The translations under genes and the position numbers were made by a program. Below the pieces are notes generated by a model. That model saw only the letters and a program-made list of their open reading frames with translations. It had not been told where the DNA came from and ran no database searches. 64,000 nucleotides of DNA, taken from Actinoplanes sp. NBRC 103695 (GTDB lineage: Bacteria; Actinomycetota; Actinomycetes; Mycobacteriales; Micromonosporaceae). Of the stretch, positions 44,442 to 53,108 are shown one piece after another. The stretch is taken from assembly GCF_030269485.1 (NCBI RefSeq), contig NZ_BSTL01000040.1:1-64000 (forward strand), read 5' to 3'. Numbering within the stretch: the stretch's first letter is position 1; each line of letters begins with the position of its first letter.

Positions 44442-44474
44442 TGGCGCTTGTCCAGCTTCGGGGGGAGTTCCAGG

Positions 44475-46484
44475 ATGGACGGACAGCGAGGTCGGCGACT
44501 TCTCGCCACCGTGTTCGCCGTGGTCGTGACGACGGCGCCGGTGGTGGTGGCCGGCAGCACCGCGGCTCAGGCGGCAGACACGTTCACGTGCCCGGGACCG
44601 GGATCTATCTTCGTGCACGGCACGGACGGACTTCAGTACCGTTACCCGCTCAACAATCCGGGCCGGGCGACTGTCGCGCATGGAACCCGCGGCGCGTCGA
44701 CCGGGCGCAGCTGGACCACGTACCCGAAAGTGGTCGGTGGTGCGAACGGCCGGATCTACGGCATCAACGGCGACGGGCTCTGGCAGTACCGGTGGAACGG
44801 CAGCAGCTATGAGACGAACCCCGCGACCCTCGAGCAGCGCTGGCGGGTCAGCCCGAGTTTCACCCTGTACGCGTCCAACGCCGCCTACCGCAACCGGATC
44901 ACGGTGGACGAGATCGGCGACATCTACCTCATCGACGGCAACGGCGCGCTGCGCTGGTACCGGTACGACGAGGCCGGCGGGGTCTTCACCATCAACCGCA
45001 CCATCGACACGGGCTGGCTCCAGTACGACCTGCTCGTCGCGGCGGGGCCTGGCGTCCTCTACAGCCGCACCCCGTCCGGCGCGCTCTACCGCAGCCGGTT
45101 CGAGCCGACCAGCCAGCGCTGGATCATCAAGGAGCAGCGGATCGCGGACGGCTCCTGGAACGGCTTCACCAAGGGCATCACGTCCAACGGTGGCGACACC
45201 CTCAACGGCATCCAGGAGGATGGCGACATCTTCCACTACCGGTGGGTCGAGGACGAGAACCGGTGGGCGGTGCACGCGGTCGACTTCGGCAATGCCTGGA
45301 ACAGCTTCCCCAACGTCTACCCGCTCACCGATACGTGCAAGCTGACCGACCGGAAGACGCCGGCCCGGCCGGACACCCCGATCCAGCAGAACAGTCCGAC
45401 GGTGGCGATCCAGCGTCCTACGACCGGTCAGGGCTCCGGTGCCATCGAGTACGTCTACACGAGCAACGTCGGGCTGCTGTTGCACGGATACCAGGCCGAC
45501 CCGGACGAGTTCGGGGGTGTGGTGTGGAGGGCGCTTCCGGCCGACAACGTCTACAGCGGACGTCCGTCGCTGGTGGTGGACCCGGACGACAACACGCGCC
45601 TGTTCGCACAGAAGACGGACAGTGACGCCTGGTCGTTCACCCGCCAGGCCGCCAGCACGTCCTTCGGGCCCGCGTTCAACCTCGGCGGCGCGCTGAAGTC
45701 ACGTCCCGCGGCGGCTCGGTTGTCCGACAAGGCGACGGTCGCGTTCGGGCTGGACGCGAGCGGTGCTCTGTGGGGACGGCACTACGACACCACGTCGAAG
45801 GACCTGCTGGTCTGGCGCAAGCTCGGCGGCGGTGGTCTGACCGGTGAGCTGACCCTGGTTGCGGGGAGCGACCGCAAGGTGACGATCTTCGCGCTCGACG
45901 CGGACGGCACCCCAGTGACCGCGACCTACCAGGACGGCACCCTATCGGCGTGGACGGAGCTCGGGGGCAGCGGATTCACCGCCAGTCCGGCCGTGATCAA
46001 GCTGCCCGGCCAGATCCTGCAGGTGTTCGCCCGGAGCGCCGACGGCCGGGTCCTGACCCAGAAGCAGACGTTGGCCAACACCTTCCCCGGCACGTGGACG
46101 CCGGTGGGCGACTTCATCAGCGCCGGTCCGCCGGTCGCGGTGCTCGACCCGCCGACTGGTCGGCTCGTCGTCGTCGCCCGTGGCGAGGGCAATGAGATCT
46201 ACCGGGTGGTCGAGACCGCCATCGGATCGGAAACGTGGGGCGACTGGCTGGATCTCAGCCCTGATGACGCCGACCCGGCCATTTCCGAACCGACGCTGAC
46301 GGAGTACGAGGGCGCCGGCGGCGAGTCGTATCTGATCGCCTTCCGCGGCCCCAACGAAGTCCACCGGGTCTACACGCGCGACCTTGGGTCGTCGCCGGCG
46401 GCGCGGAAGAAGGCGGCGCGGAAGAAGGCGGCGAAGGCGGAGCCGAAGTTCACGGCCCACCAGCTGCCCACGCCCGCCCGCTGA
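44475..46484 (+). CDS. Secreted tachylectin-like beta-propeller protein
   Basis: A 669-aa exported protein. ATG 44475 has GGGGGAG at 44461-44467. The signal peptide ends near AAQAADTF. Residues about 50-290 form repeats of the tachylectin-2 type (DGLQYRYPL, DGLWQYRWNG, GALRWYRYDE, GALYRSRFE, GDIFHYRW), a GlcNAc-binding propeller fold. The second half has another propeller-like series (DASGALWGRHYD, ADGRVLTQK) similar to PLL-type lectins. The C-terminus is rich in Lys/Ala. A lectin role outside the cell is inferred. Confidence 0.78.
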   Translation: MDGQRGRRLLATVFAVVVTTAPVVVAGSTAAQAADTFTCPGPGSIFVHGTDGLQYRYPLNNPGRATVAHGTRGASTGRSWTTYPKVVGGANGRIYGINGDGLWQYRWNGSSYETNPATLEQRWRVSPSFTLYASNAAYRNRITVDEIGDIYLIDGNGALRWYRYDEAGGVFTINRTIDTGWLQYDLLVAAGPGVLYSRTPSGALYRSRFEPTSQRWIIKEQRIADGSWNGFTKGITSNGGDTLNGIQEDGDIFHYRWVEDENRWAVHAVDFGNAWNSFPNVYPLTDTCKLTDRKTPARPDTPIQQNSPTVAIQRPTTGQGSGAIEYVYTSNVGLLLHGYQADPDEFGGVVWRALPADNVYSGRPSLVVDPDDNTRLFAQKTDSDAWSFTRQAASTSFGPAFNLGGALKSRPAAARLSDKATVAFGLDASGALWGRHYDTTSKDLLVWRKLGGGGLTGELTLVAGSDRKVTIFALDADGTPVTATYQDGTLSAWTELGGSGFTASPAVIKLPGQILQVFARSADGRVLTQKQTLANTFPGTWTPVGDFISAGPPVAVLDPPTGRLVVVARGEGNEIYRVVETAIGSETWGDWLDLSPDDADPAISEPTLTEYEGAGGESYLIAFRGPNEVHRVYTRDLGSSPAARKKAARKKAAKAEPKFTAHQLPTPAR

Positions 46485-46490
46485 GCACGC

Positions 46491-46521
46491 GGACGGCGGG
46501 ACCCGGCCGGTCCCGCCGTCC
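46491..46521 (+). terminator. Hairpin terminator after the tachylectin-like gene
   Basis: A perfect 13-bp stem GGACGGCGGGACC / GGTCCCGCCGTCC (46491-46503 with 46509-46521) with a 5-nt loop, starting 6 bp after the stop. It also lies past the end of the converging MFS gene. Confidence 0.75.
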
Positions 46522-46570
46522 GCCTCGGCGAATGTCCCATGAGGATGCGAATCACCGGGGCCGGCGCAGG

Positions 46571-47761
46571 TCAGGGTCGCGACGCGATGGCGTGGTGCGC
46601 CGGCTCGGGTGAGCGGCGGCGGTCCAGGATGGTTGTTGCCGCGGTGGTGATGATCAAGGCCGCCGCGAGGAGCAGGAGGGTGCGGGGGCCGAGGGCCATC
46701 GCGGCGCCGGCGAGGGCCGCGCCTGCTGACATGCCCGCCACCTTCAGGGCGGCCATGGAGATGAAGACCTGGGCTCGGGCCTCCGGCGGCGAATAGTGGG
46801 AACGGGCCGCCAGGGTGGCTGTGAAGAGCGGAGCGTTGAGGACGCCGATCAGGGCGAACGCCGCCACGGCAAAGCCGAAACCGGGAGCCAGCGAGCTCAG
46901 GCCGTACGCGACGCCGATCAGGGCGGCCGCCTTGGTGACGATGCGTTCGGGCTCGCCGAGCAGGGGGCGGGCGGTCATCGCCAGGGATCCGGTCAGGTTG
47001 CCGAGCCCGAAGGCCGCGGCCAGCAGGCCTGCGGTGCCGGGGTCGACGTGCAGGACTGGGCCGAGGGCCACGGCGATGACCGCGATCGTGCCGCCCGCCA
47101 GCGCGGTGACCACCGTCGTGTACATCACCCGGCGTAGCGGGCCACTGGACACGATCAGATGCAACGCCTGGCGTACCGACGGGACCTGGTTGGGTGGCAC
47201 CTGGTCGCCGCTCCTTGGAAGGGTGCGGATCAGGACGGCGGCCACCAGCGCGGCGGCTGCCAGGAGCAGCATCGCCGTCCGGGCGCCGGTCAGTGCGGCC
47301 AAGCCGGCGACCGTGGCCGGGCCGGCGGTGCCGCCGACGCCGTAGGTCACCGAGTCCATGCCCTGGGACCGGCGCTGGGCGCGCTCCGACGGCGGTGCCA
47401 GGGCCGACAGCCGGCTGCTCAAGCCTCCGGTGAGTAGCGGGCCGCACACGCCGGCCCCGGCGGCGGCCAGCGCGACGAGCACGATCGGCACCCGGCCCAG
47501 CCCGGTGGCCGCCGCGGCGATCAGCAGGCCGTAGGCCACGCAGGCCCCGGCGAGCAGCAGCCGGCTGTCGCGGGCCCGGTCCAGCCGCCGGGCCACCAGC
47601 GGGCCGAGCAGATGCGGCGCGGTCAGGCAGGTGACCAGCGCCGCGCCGACCAGGGACGGTCGCGCGAGGTGCGGCGTGGTGGCGGCGAGCAGGACGAAAC
47701 CGACCGCGGCCCCGGCGTCCGCGCCACGCGCCAGGATCGCGGCGCAGAGATAGCGCAGCAC
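46571..47761 (-). CDS. Major facilitator superfamily transporter
   Basis: A 396-aa membrane protein with about 12 hydrophobic helices in two halves. It starts MLRYLCAAILARGADAGAAV and carries the MFS loop motif region GPLVARRLDRARDSRLLL between helices 2 and 3. A drug-efflux-like member; substrate unknown. 57 bp upstream lie the end of the EAL/HDOD gene and a 29-bp sequence found again in the chelatase gene. Confidence 0.82.
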   Translation of the reverse strand: MLRYLCAAILARGADAGAAVGFVLLAATTPHLARPSLVGAALVTCLTAPHLLGPLVARRLDRARDSRLLLAGACVAYGLLIAAAATGLGRVPIVLVALAAAGAGVCGPLLTGGLSSRLSALAPPSERAQRRSQGMDSVTYGVGGTAGPATVAGLAALTGARTAMLLLAAAALVAAVLIRTLPRSGDQVPPNQVPSVRQALHLIVSSGPLRRVMYTTVVTALAGGTIAVIAVALGPVLHVDPGTAGLLAAAFGLGNLTGSLAMTARPLLGEPERIVTKAAALIGVAYGLSSLAPGFGFAVAAFALIGVLNAPLFTATLAARSHYSPPEARAQVFISMAALKVAGMSAGAALAGAAMALGPRTLLLLAAALIITTAATTILDRRRSPEPAHHAIASRP

Positions 47762-47780
47762 CCGCCCGAAGGTACGCGGC

Positions 47781-47809
47781 GGTGATGCGTATGGGTAAGC
47801 AGAGCAAAG
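47781..47809 (+). repeat. 29-bp exact repeat, intergenic copy
   Basis: Bases 47781-47809 (beginning GGTGATGCGTATGGGTAAGC and ending AGAGCAAAG) are identical to 58484-58512. Here the sequence fills most of the 57-bp gap between the MFS and EAL/HDOD genes; there it is inside the sirohydrochlorin chelatase coding region. Confidence 0.9.
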
Positions 47810-47818
47810 GGACGTGGG

Positions 47819-49048
47819 TCAGCCGGGTGTGGCGGTGGCACGGGCGGACCAGCGGATCGCTTCCATGTAGGCGTTCGCCAGCTCTTCGCCGCCGGTGTCG
47901 CCGGCGTCGTACGCGTCGACCACGCGGAGCACCTCGCCCAGTTCGCCGCTGCCGTCGACCAGGGCGTCGGCGACCTCCGCCGACAGGGGCAGCTGTTCGG
48001 CCAGGTGCGCGGACGAGGTGCCGAGCAGTTCGGCGACGCCGCTGACCAGGCCGGCCATGAAGGCGGCGTCAGCGGAGGCGCCGACCGAGCGGGCCACGTT
48101 CTCGGTGAGGCGCGCCCTGGTGAGGGCGGTGACCATCTGATCCTCGGTGGCCTCGGCGACATCGTCGATGACCATCAGCGTCGCCCACTGGCGGATGTGG
48201 GCGAGGCCGATCATCACGACCGCCTGGCGGACCGACGAGACCTTGCTGGAGCCGCCGGCCGCGGCCGAGTTGGAGGCGCGCAGGACGCGCAGGGACAGGG
48301 CGGGATCGGCGGCGATGATCGAGACGATCGTGCCGAGGCTGGCCTCGGGGGCGTTCAGGGCGGCGAGCAGTTCGAGGCGCCGCAGCCGGGACGGGGAGAG
48401 GCTCGCCGCGGTGAGCACCTGGGGGCGGCTGAGCGCGTACCCCTGTCTCAGCTCGCAGCCGTAGCGGTCGGCCAGCGCGAGCTGGTCGGGGCCTTCGAGC
48501 CGTTCGGCGACGATCTGGATGTGCGGGAAGCGGCGCAGGGAGGCGATCAAGCCGTCCAGGTCGCTGAGGTCGCCGTCGAGGAGATCGAGTTTCACGTACG
48601 AGGCGAGGTGCAGCAGTTTCTCGTGGCCGGAGCCGGCGACGTAGTCGTCCAGGGCGATCCGGTAGCCGGCGTCGACCAGCGCGGTGATCCCGGCGATCAC
48701 GTCGTCGTCGACGGTGACGGTCTCGAGCACTTCGAGGACGACCTGCTCGGGCCCGAACGGGAGGGTCAGTTCACCGGTGAGGAACTCGGTGGTCAGGTTG
48801 ATGAAGCAGGTCTTGTCGCCGGCCACCTCGAGCAGCCCGAACTCGGTGAACGCGTTCACGATGACGTGGCTGGTCGCGTAGGTGTCCTGCCGGCCCGCCT
48901 CGATCGCCTCCACGCTGCCGCGGAAGAGCAGCTCGTAGGCGACGTGCCTGCCACCGGCGTCGAAGATCGGCTGCCGGCCGACGTGCACGAGGTGGGCGGG
49001 GGTCACGCCGTGACCATCGGCACTCGGAGGTCGGACTTTACCGTCCAC
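47819..49048 (-). CDS. EAL/HDOD two-domain signalling protein (YuxH type)
   Basis: A 409-aa protein. Residues about 18-200 are an EAL-like domain (HVGRQPIFDAGGRHVAYELL, then RIALDDYVAGS), in which the EAL triplet is YELLFR and several metal residues are missing, so it is probably not an active c-di-GMP phosphodiesterase. The C-terminal half is HDOD (LLAALNAPEASLGTIVSIIA, LSLRVLRASNSAA, MIGLAHIRQWATL). Such proteins act as signalling scaffolds; the partner is unknown. An in-frame GTG at about 49006 could be the true start. Confidence 0.83.
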   Translation of the reverse strand: MDGKVRPPSADGHGVTPAHLVHVGRQPIFDAGGRHVAYELLFRGSVEAIEAGRQDTYATSHVIVNAFTEFGLLEVAGDKTCFINLTTEFLTGELTLPFGPEQVVLEVLETVTVDDDVIAGITALVDAGYRIALDDYVAGSGHEKLLHLASYVKLDLLDGDLSDLDGLIASLRRFPHIQIVAERLEGPDQLALADRYGCELRQGYALSRPQVLTAASLSPSRLRRLELLAALNAPEASLGTIVSIIAADPALSLRVLRASNSAAAGGSSKVSSVRQAVVMIGLAHIRQWATLMVIDDVAEATEDQMVTALTRARLTENVARSVGASADAAFMAGLVSGVAELLGTSSAHLAEQLPLSAEVADALVDGSGELGEVLRVVDAYDAGDTGGEELANAYMEAIRWSARATATPG

Positions 49049-49086
49049 GGGTTGCGTCGTTTGCTGCGTCGCTTTACGGTCGACGC

Positions 49087-49857
49087 ATGAGAACTTCGAC
49101 TGAGCAGGCGCGCGCCGGTGCCGACGAACTGATCAAGGCGATGGCGGCCCTGCCGGTCGATGACCCGCGCCGGGACCGGCTCCGGGCCGAGGCGATCGAG
49201 GCGTGGGTTCCGCTGGCGCGGCACCTGGCCGCCCGCTATCACGGCCGCGGTGAGCCGGCCGACGACCTGCTGCAGACCGCGACGGTCGGGCTGATCAAGG
49301 CGGTCGACCGATTCGACCCGACGCGCGGGATCGAGTTCGCCGGTTTCGCGATCCCGACCGTGCTCGGCGAGATCAAGCGGCACTTCCGGGACCGCACGTG
49401 GTCGGTGCGGGTGCCGAGGCGTACGCAGGAGCTGCGGATGGCGATCTCCAACGCCAACAACGCGCTGCTCGCCACGCTGGGCCGGTCGCCGACCGTGGCC
49501 GACGTCGCGAAGCACCTCGGGATCACCGAGGAGGAAGTGCTGGAGGGGCTGGAGGGCGCACGGGCGTACTCGGCGAGCAGCCTCGACGCTCCGGTGACCG
49601 GCGGGGACGGCACGGTGGCGCTGGGCGACACCATCGGCGAGGCCGACCACGAGTTCGAGCTGGCCGAGCTCCGGATGACCCTGGGCCGGGTGATGGCCTC
49701 GCTGACCGAGCGCGAGCAACGCATCCTGTCGCTGCGCTTCTACGGAAACATGACCCAGGCGGAGATCGCCGCGCGGATCGGCCTGTCGCAGATGCACGTG
49801 TCCCGGCTGATCGCCCGGGCGCTGGAGAAGCTGCGGGCAGACTTGCGCAAAGACTGA
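49087..49857 (+). CDS. RNA polymerase sigma factor, SigB/SigF/SigG type
   Basis: A complete 256-aa group-3 sigma factor: ARYHGRGEPADDLLQTATVG (region 2), FAGFAIPTVLGEIKRHFRDR, then VPRRTQELR, and region 4 TEREQRILSLRFYGNMTQAE with SQMHVSRLIARALEKLR. It controls stress or differentiation genes. It is a close paralogue of the incomplete gene at the left edge. It starts 39 bp from the divergent EAL/HDOD gene; no anti-sigma gene is adjacent. Confidence 0.92.
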   Translation: MRTSTEQARAGADELIKAMAALPVDDPRRDRLRAEAIEAWVPLARHLAARYHGRGEPADDLLQTATVGLIKAVDRFDPTRGIEFAGFAIPTVLGEIKRHFRDRTWSVRVPRRTQELRMAISNANNALLATLGRSPTVADVAKHLGITEEEVLEGLEGARAYSASSLDAPVTGGDGTVALGDTIGEADHEFELAELRMTLGRVMASLTEREQRILSLRFYGNMTQAEIAARIGLSQMHVSRLIARALEKLRADLRKD

Positions 49858-49931
49858 AAGAACTCGGCAACTTCGCGGAAATCATAGACAGTCCCTTGTG
49901 AAGCAGATCACAGGCCATCTATGGTTCGGCG

Positions 49932-51887
49932 ATGCTCCTCTCCGCACTGGTCACGCTGCTGACCGCGGCCCTCGCCGCGGTCCCGGCGTCGCATCCGAAC
50001 CCGGTGATCACCCGGGCGGCTCTCGACCCGGCCCTGGTCGCCGGCCGCGGCGCCGACGTCCCGTTCCTCGAGCAGGAAGCCGAGAACGCGCGCACCACCG
50101 GCGCCGTGATCGGCCCCGACCGCACGCCGTACACGCCGGCCGCCGAGGCGTCCGGCCGGACGGCGGTGAAGCTCCTGCCCGGACAGTGGGTGGAGTTCAC
50201 GCTGCCCCGGGCCGCGAACGCGATCACCGTCCGATACAGCATCCCCGACGCACCCACCGGCGGCGGGATCCGTGCTCCCCTGGACGTCACGGTCGGCGGC
50301 CACGACCGCAGGACCATGACCCTGACTTCCGAGTACGGGTATCTCTACAACCAGTATCCGTTCACCAACGACCCCGGCGCCGGCCTGCTGCACCCGGACT
50401 GGTGGATCACCGAATGCTCGTGCGTGCCCGCCGCGACCACACCGGCCCCGGTCATCACCAAGCCGTTCCGGCCGATGAAGTTCTACGACGAGCAGCGCCT
50501 CGAGCTGGCCCGCACATACCGGGCCGGCGACAAGGTGCGGCTGACCGCGACAGCCGGCGCTGCCTGGACCATCGTCGACCTGCTCGACTCCGAGCAGATC
50601 GCCCCGCCGCGCGTCGTCAAGAAGGCGGTGTGGCTCACCGCCGACCCGACCGGCCGGCGGGATGCCGCGCCCGCCTTCGACCGGGCCATCGCCCTGGCCC
50701 GCAAGCTGCGGCTGCCGGTGTACGTGCCGCCCGGCACCTTCCAGGTCAACCGGCACATCGTCGTCGACGACGTCACCATCGAGGGCGCCGGTAACTGGCA
50801 CACGATCATCAAGGGCCGCCAGGTCACGCTGCCCGAGCCCGCGCCGGACGGTTCGACGCACACCGGCGTCGGGTTCTACGGCAAACCGGCCGATCAGGGC
50901 GGCAGCCGCAACGTACATCTGCGTGGTTTCGCCATTGAGGGTGACGTGCGGGAGCGCATCGACACTGACCAGGTGAACGGCGTCGGCGGCGCGCTCAGCG
51001 ACTCGACCGTGAGCGGCCTGCACATCCGGCACACCAAGGTGGGCCTCTGGTTCGACGGGCCGATGCGCAACCTCACGGTCAGCGACACCATGGTGGTCGA
51101 CCAGATCGCCGACGCGCTCAACTTCCACACCGGGGTGACCGGGTCGGCCGTCCGCAACAGCTTCATCCGCAACACCGGCGACGACGGCCTGGCCATGTGG
51201 GCGGAGAAGACCGCGAACGTGGGCAACGTCTTCGAGCGCAACACCGTGCAGACGCCGACGCTGGCCAACGGCATCGCGATCTACGGCGGGCGGGACATCA
51301 CGGTGCGCGGCAACCTGGTCGCCGACCCGCTGCGGGAGGGGAGCGGCCTGCATGCGGGGTCGCGCTTCGGCGCCGAGCCGTTCGCCGGTCGGCTGACCTT
51401 CCGCGACAACACCACGGTGCGGGCCGGCACGCTCGACCTCAACTGGACCATCGGGCTCGGCGCGATCTGGTTCTACGCCCTCGATCGCAGCATCGACGCG
51501 GACGTCTCGGTCACCGGCGACCACTACCTCGACAGCACCTACAACGCGATCATGCTGGTCAGCGAGTTCGGCGTGAAAGACCTTTACAAGATCAACAACG
51601 TCAGGTTCAAGGACGTGAGGATCGACGGTACGGGTACGAGCGTCGTCTCCGCGCGTACCGAAGGATCGGCGTCCTTTGCGAACGTCGACGCGCGCAACGT
51701 CGGGGCGCAGGGAGTCAACAACTGCGGCTCGTTCCACTTCACACCGGCCGGGTCCGAGTTCGGGCTGACCGACCTCGGCGGGAACGACGGCGGATGGCTC
51801 CAGCCCTACCTGCCCAACGTGATCAGCTGCGCGGACCGGCCGGCCGTCGTCCCGCCACCCGCACCCTCGCCGTGGAGGGTTTTTTGA
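49932..51887 (+). CDS. Secreted right-handed beta-helix glycosidase, GH87/mycodextranase-like
   Basis: A 651-aa exported protein. A short signal peptide is followed by a CBM35-like domain (about 35-220; EAENARTTGAVIGPDR, GQWVEFTLPRAANAITVRYS). From about 230 a right-handed parallel beta-helix follows: WLTADPTGRRDAAPAFDRAI, VYVPPGTFQVN, VTIEGAGNWHT, and repeated short segments such as NTGDDGLAMWAE. This arrangement is typical of actinobacterial alpha-1,3-glucanases (GH87) and related pectate-lyase-fold enzymes. Alpha-glucan cleavage is inferred from the pattern. The terminator overlaps its stop codon. Confidence 0.72.
   Translation: MLLSALVTLLTAALAAVPASHPNPVITRAALDPALVAGRGADVPFLEQEAENARTTGAVIGPDRTPYTPAAEASGRTAVKLLPGQWVEFTLPRAANAITVRYSIPDAPTGGGIRAPLDVTVGGHDRRTMTLTSEYGYLYNQYPFTNDPGAGLLHPDWWITECSCVPAATTPAPVITKPFRPMKFYDEQRLELARTYRAGDKVRLTATAGAAWTIVDLLDSEQIAPPRVVKKAVWLTADPTGRRDAAPAFDRAIALARKLRLPVYVPPGTFQVNRHIVVDDVTIEGAGNWHTIIKGRQVTLPEPAPDGSTHTGVGFYGKPADQGGSRNVHLRGFAIEGDVRERIDTDQVNGVGGALSDSTVSGLHIRHTKVGLWFDGPMRNLTVSDTMVVDQIADALNFHTGVTGSAVRNSFIRNTGDDGLAMWAEKTANVGNVFERNTVQTPTLANGIAIYGGRDITVRGNLVADPLREGSGLHAGSRFGAEPFAGRLTFRDNTTVRAGTLDLNWTIGLGAIWFYALDRSIDADVSVTGDHYLDSTYNAIMLVSEFGVKDLYKINNVRFKDVRIDGTGTSVVSARTEGSASFANVDARNVGAQGVNNCGSFHFTPAGSEFGLTDLGGNDGGWLQPYLPNVISCADRPAVVPPPAPSPWRVF
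51861..51883 (+). terminator. Intrinsic terminator inside the end of the beta-helix gene
   Basis: ACCCTC (51861-51866), a six-base loop and GAGGGT (51873-51878) are followed by a run of T to 51883. Stem and U-tract lie within the last eight codons (SPWRVF) and run up to the TGA, so the termination signal is part of the coding sequence. Confidence 0.75.
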
Positions 51888-51935
51888 TGGATTTCCCGCA
51901 CCGCCGGGGATCTCCGCGCTGACATAGTCGAGCGT

Positions 51936-53096
51936 ATGGAGACCCTCGGCGTGGCGGTGGCCGGCTTCGGCTGGATGGGACGGGTGCACACCCAGGCTTA
52001 CCTGCGGGTGCCGCACCACTATCCGGCGCTGGGCCTGCGCCCGGTCCTCGTCGCGGTCGCCGACGAGGTGCCGGGCCGGGCCGCCGAGGCAGCCGCCCGG
52101 TACGGCTTCGCCTCGTCGACCGAGGACTGGCGCACCTTTGTTTCCAGGACGGACGTGCAGGCGGTCAGCATCACGGCACCCAACTTCCTGCACCGGGAGA
52201 TGGGCGTCGAGCTCGCCCGGGCCGGCAAGCACATCTGGATCGAGAAGCCGGTCGGCCTCACCTCCGACGACGCGCTCGCGGTGTCCGCCGCCGCGCGGGA
52301 GGCCGGCGTGCACGGCGCGGTCGGCTTCAACTACCGCAACGCCCCCGCCGTCGAGGCCGCCCGCGACCTGATCGAATCCGGCGAGCTCGGCACCGTCACG
52401 CACGCCCGGTGCCGGTTCTTCAGCGACTACGCCGCCCACCCCGAGGGCGCGCTGAGCTGGCGCTTCGAACGGGCCCGCGGCGGCAGCGGGGTGCTCGGCG
52501 ACCTGGCCGCCCACGCCGCCGACCTGGTCCGCTTCCTGCTCGGCGAGATCACGTCACTGGTCGCGGACACGGCCGTCTTCGTGCCGGCGCGGGCCCGGCC
52601 GACCGGCGCCACGTCCGGGCACACCCGCGCGTCCGGCGGCGAGATGGGCGCGGTCGAGAACGAGGACTACGTGTCGGCGCAGCTGCGCCTGGCCTCCGGC
52701 GCGCGGGCGATCCTCGAAGCCAGCCGGGTCGCGGTGGGCGAGCAGAACGCGTACGGCTTCGAGGTGCACGGCACCAAGGGCGCGGTGTTCTGGGACTACC
52801 GCCGGATGGGCGAGCTCGGCGTGAGCACCGGGACGGCGTACCAGGACCAGGCGGTCAGCACCATCCAGATCGGACCGGCGCACGGCGAGTACGCCGCGTT
52901 CCAGCCCGGGTCGGCCAACGGCATGGGTCTGGACGACCTCAAGGTGATCGAGGCGCACCGTTTCCTGCGCTCCATCTTTGAGGGGAAATCGCACGGAACG
53001 ACCCTGGATGATGCCGTGGCGAGCGCCCGCATCCTCGACGCGCTGTCCGAATCAGTTGCCCGCCGTTCATGGGTTGACCTAGATATTCGCATGTAG
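51936..53096 (+). CDS. Gfo/Idh/MocA family oxidoreductase
   Basis: A 386-aa NAD(P)-dependent sugar dehydrogenase-like protein. The Rossmann front reads VAVAGFGWMGRVHTQAY, the cofactor/catalytic region IWIEKPVGLTSDDAL contains the usual Glu-Lys-Pro, and the C-terminal domain has GGSGVLGDLAAHAADLVRFL. Substrate likely a sugar or cyclitol; not specified. It is intact, unlike the remnant of the same family at 42140-42354. Confidence 0.85.
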   Translation: METLGVAVAGFGWMGRVHTQAYLRVPHHYPALGLRPVLVAVADEVPGRAAEAAARYGFASSTEDWRTFVSRTDVQAVSITAPNFLHREMGVELARAGKHIWIEKPVGLTSDDALAVSAAAREAGVHGAVGFNYRNAPAVEAARDLIESGELGTVTHARCRFFSDYAAHPEGALSWRFERARGGSGVLGDLAAHAADLVRFLLGEITSLVADTAVFVPARARPTGATSGHTRASGGEMGAVENEDYVSAQLRLASGARAILEASRVAVGEQNAYGFEVHGTKGAVFWDYRRMGELGVSTGTAYQDQAVSTIQIGPAHGEYAAFQPGSANGMGLDDLKVIEAHRFLRSIFEGKSHGTTLDDAVASARILDALSESVARRSWVDLDIRM

Positions 53097-53108
53097 CAAC
53101 GTGTCCGC

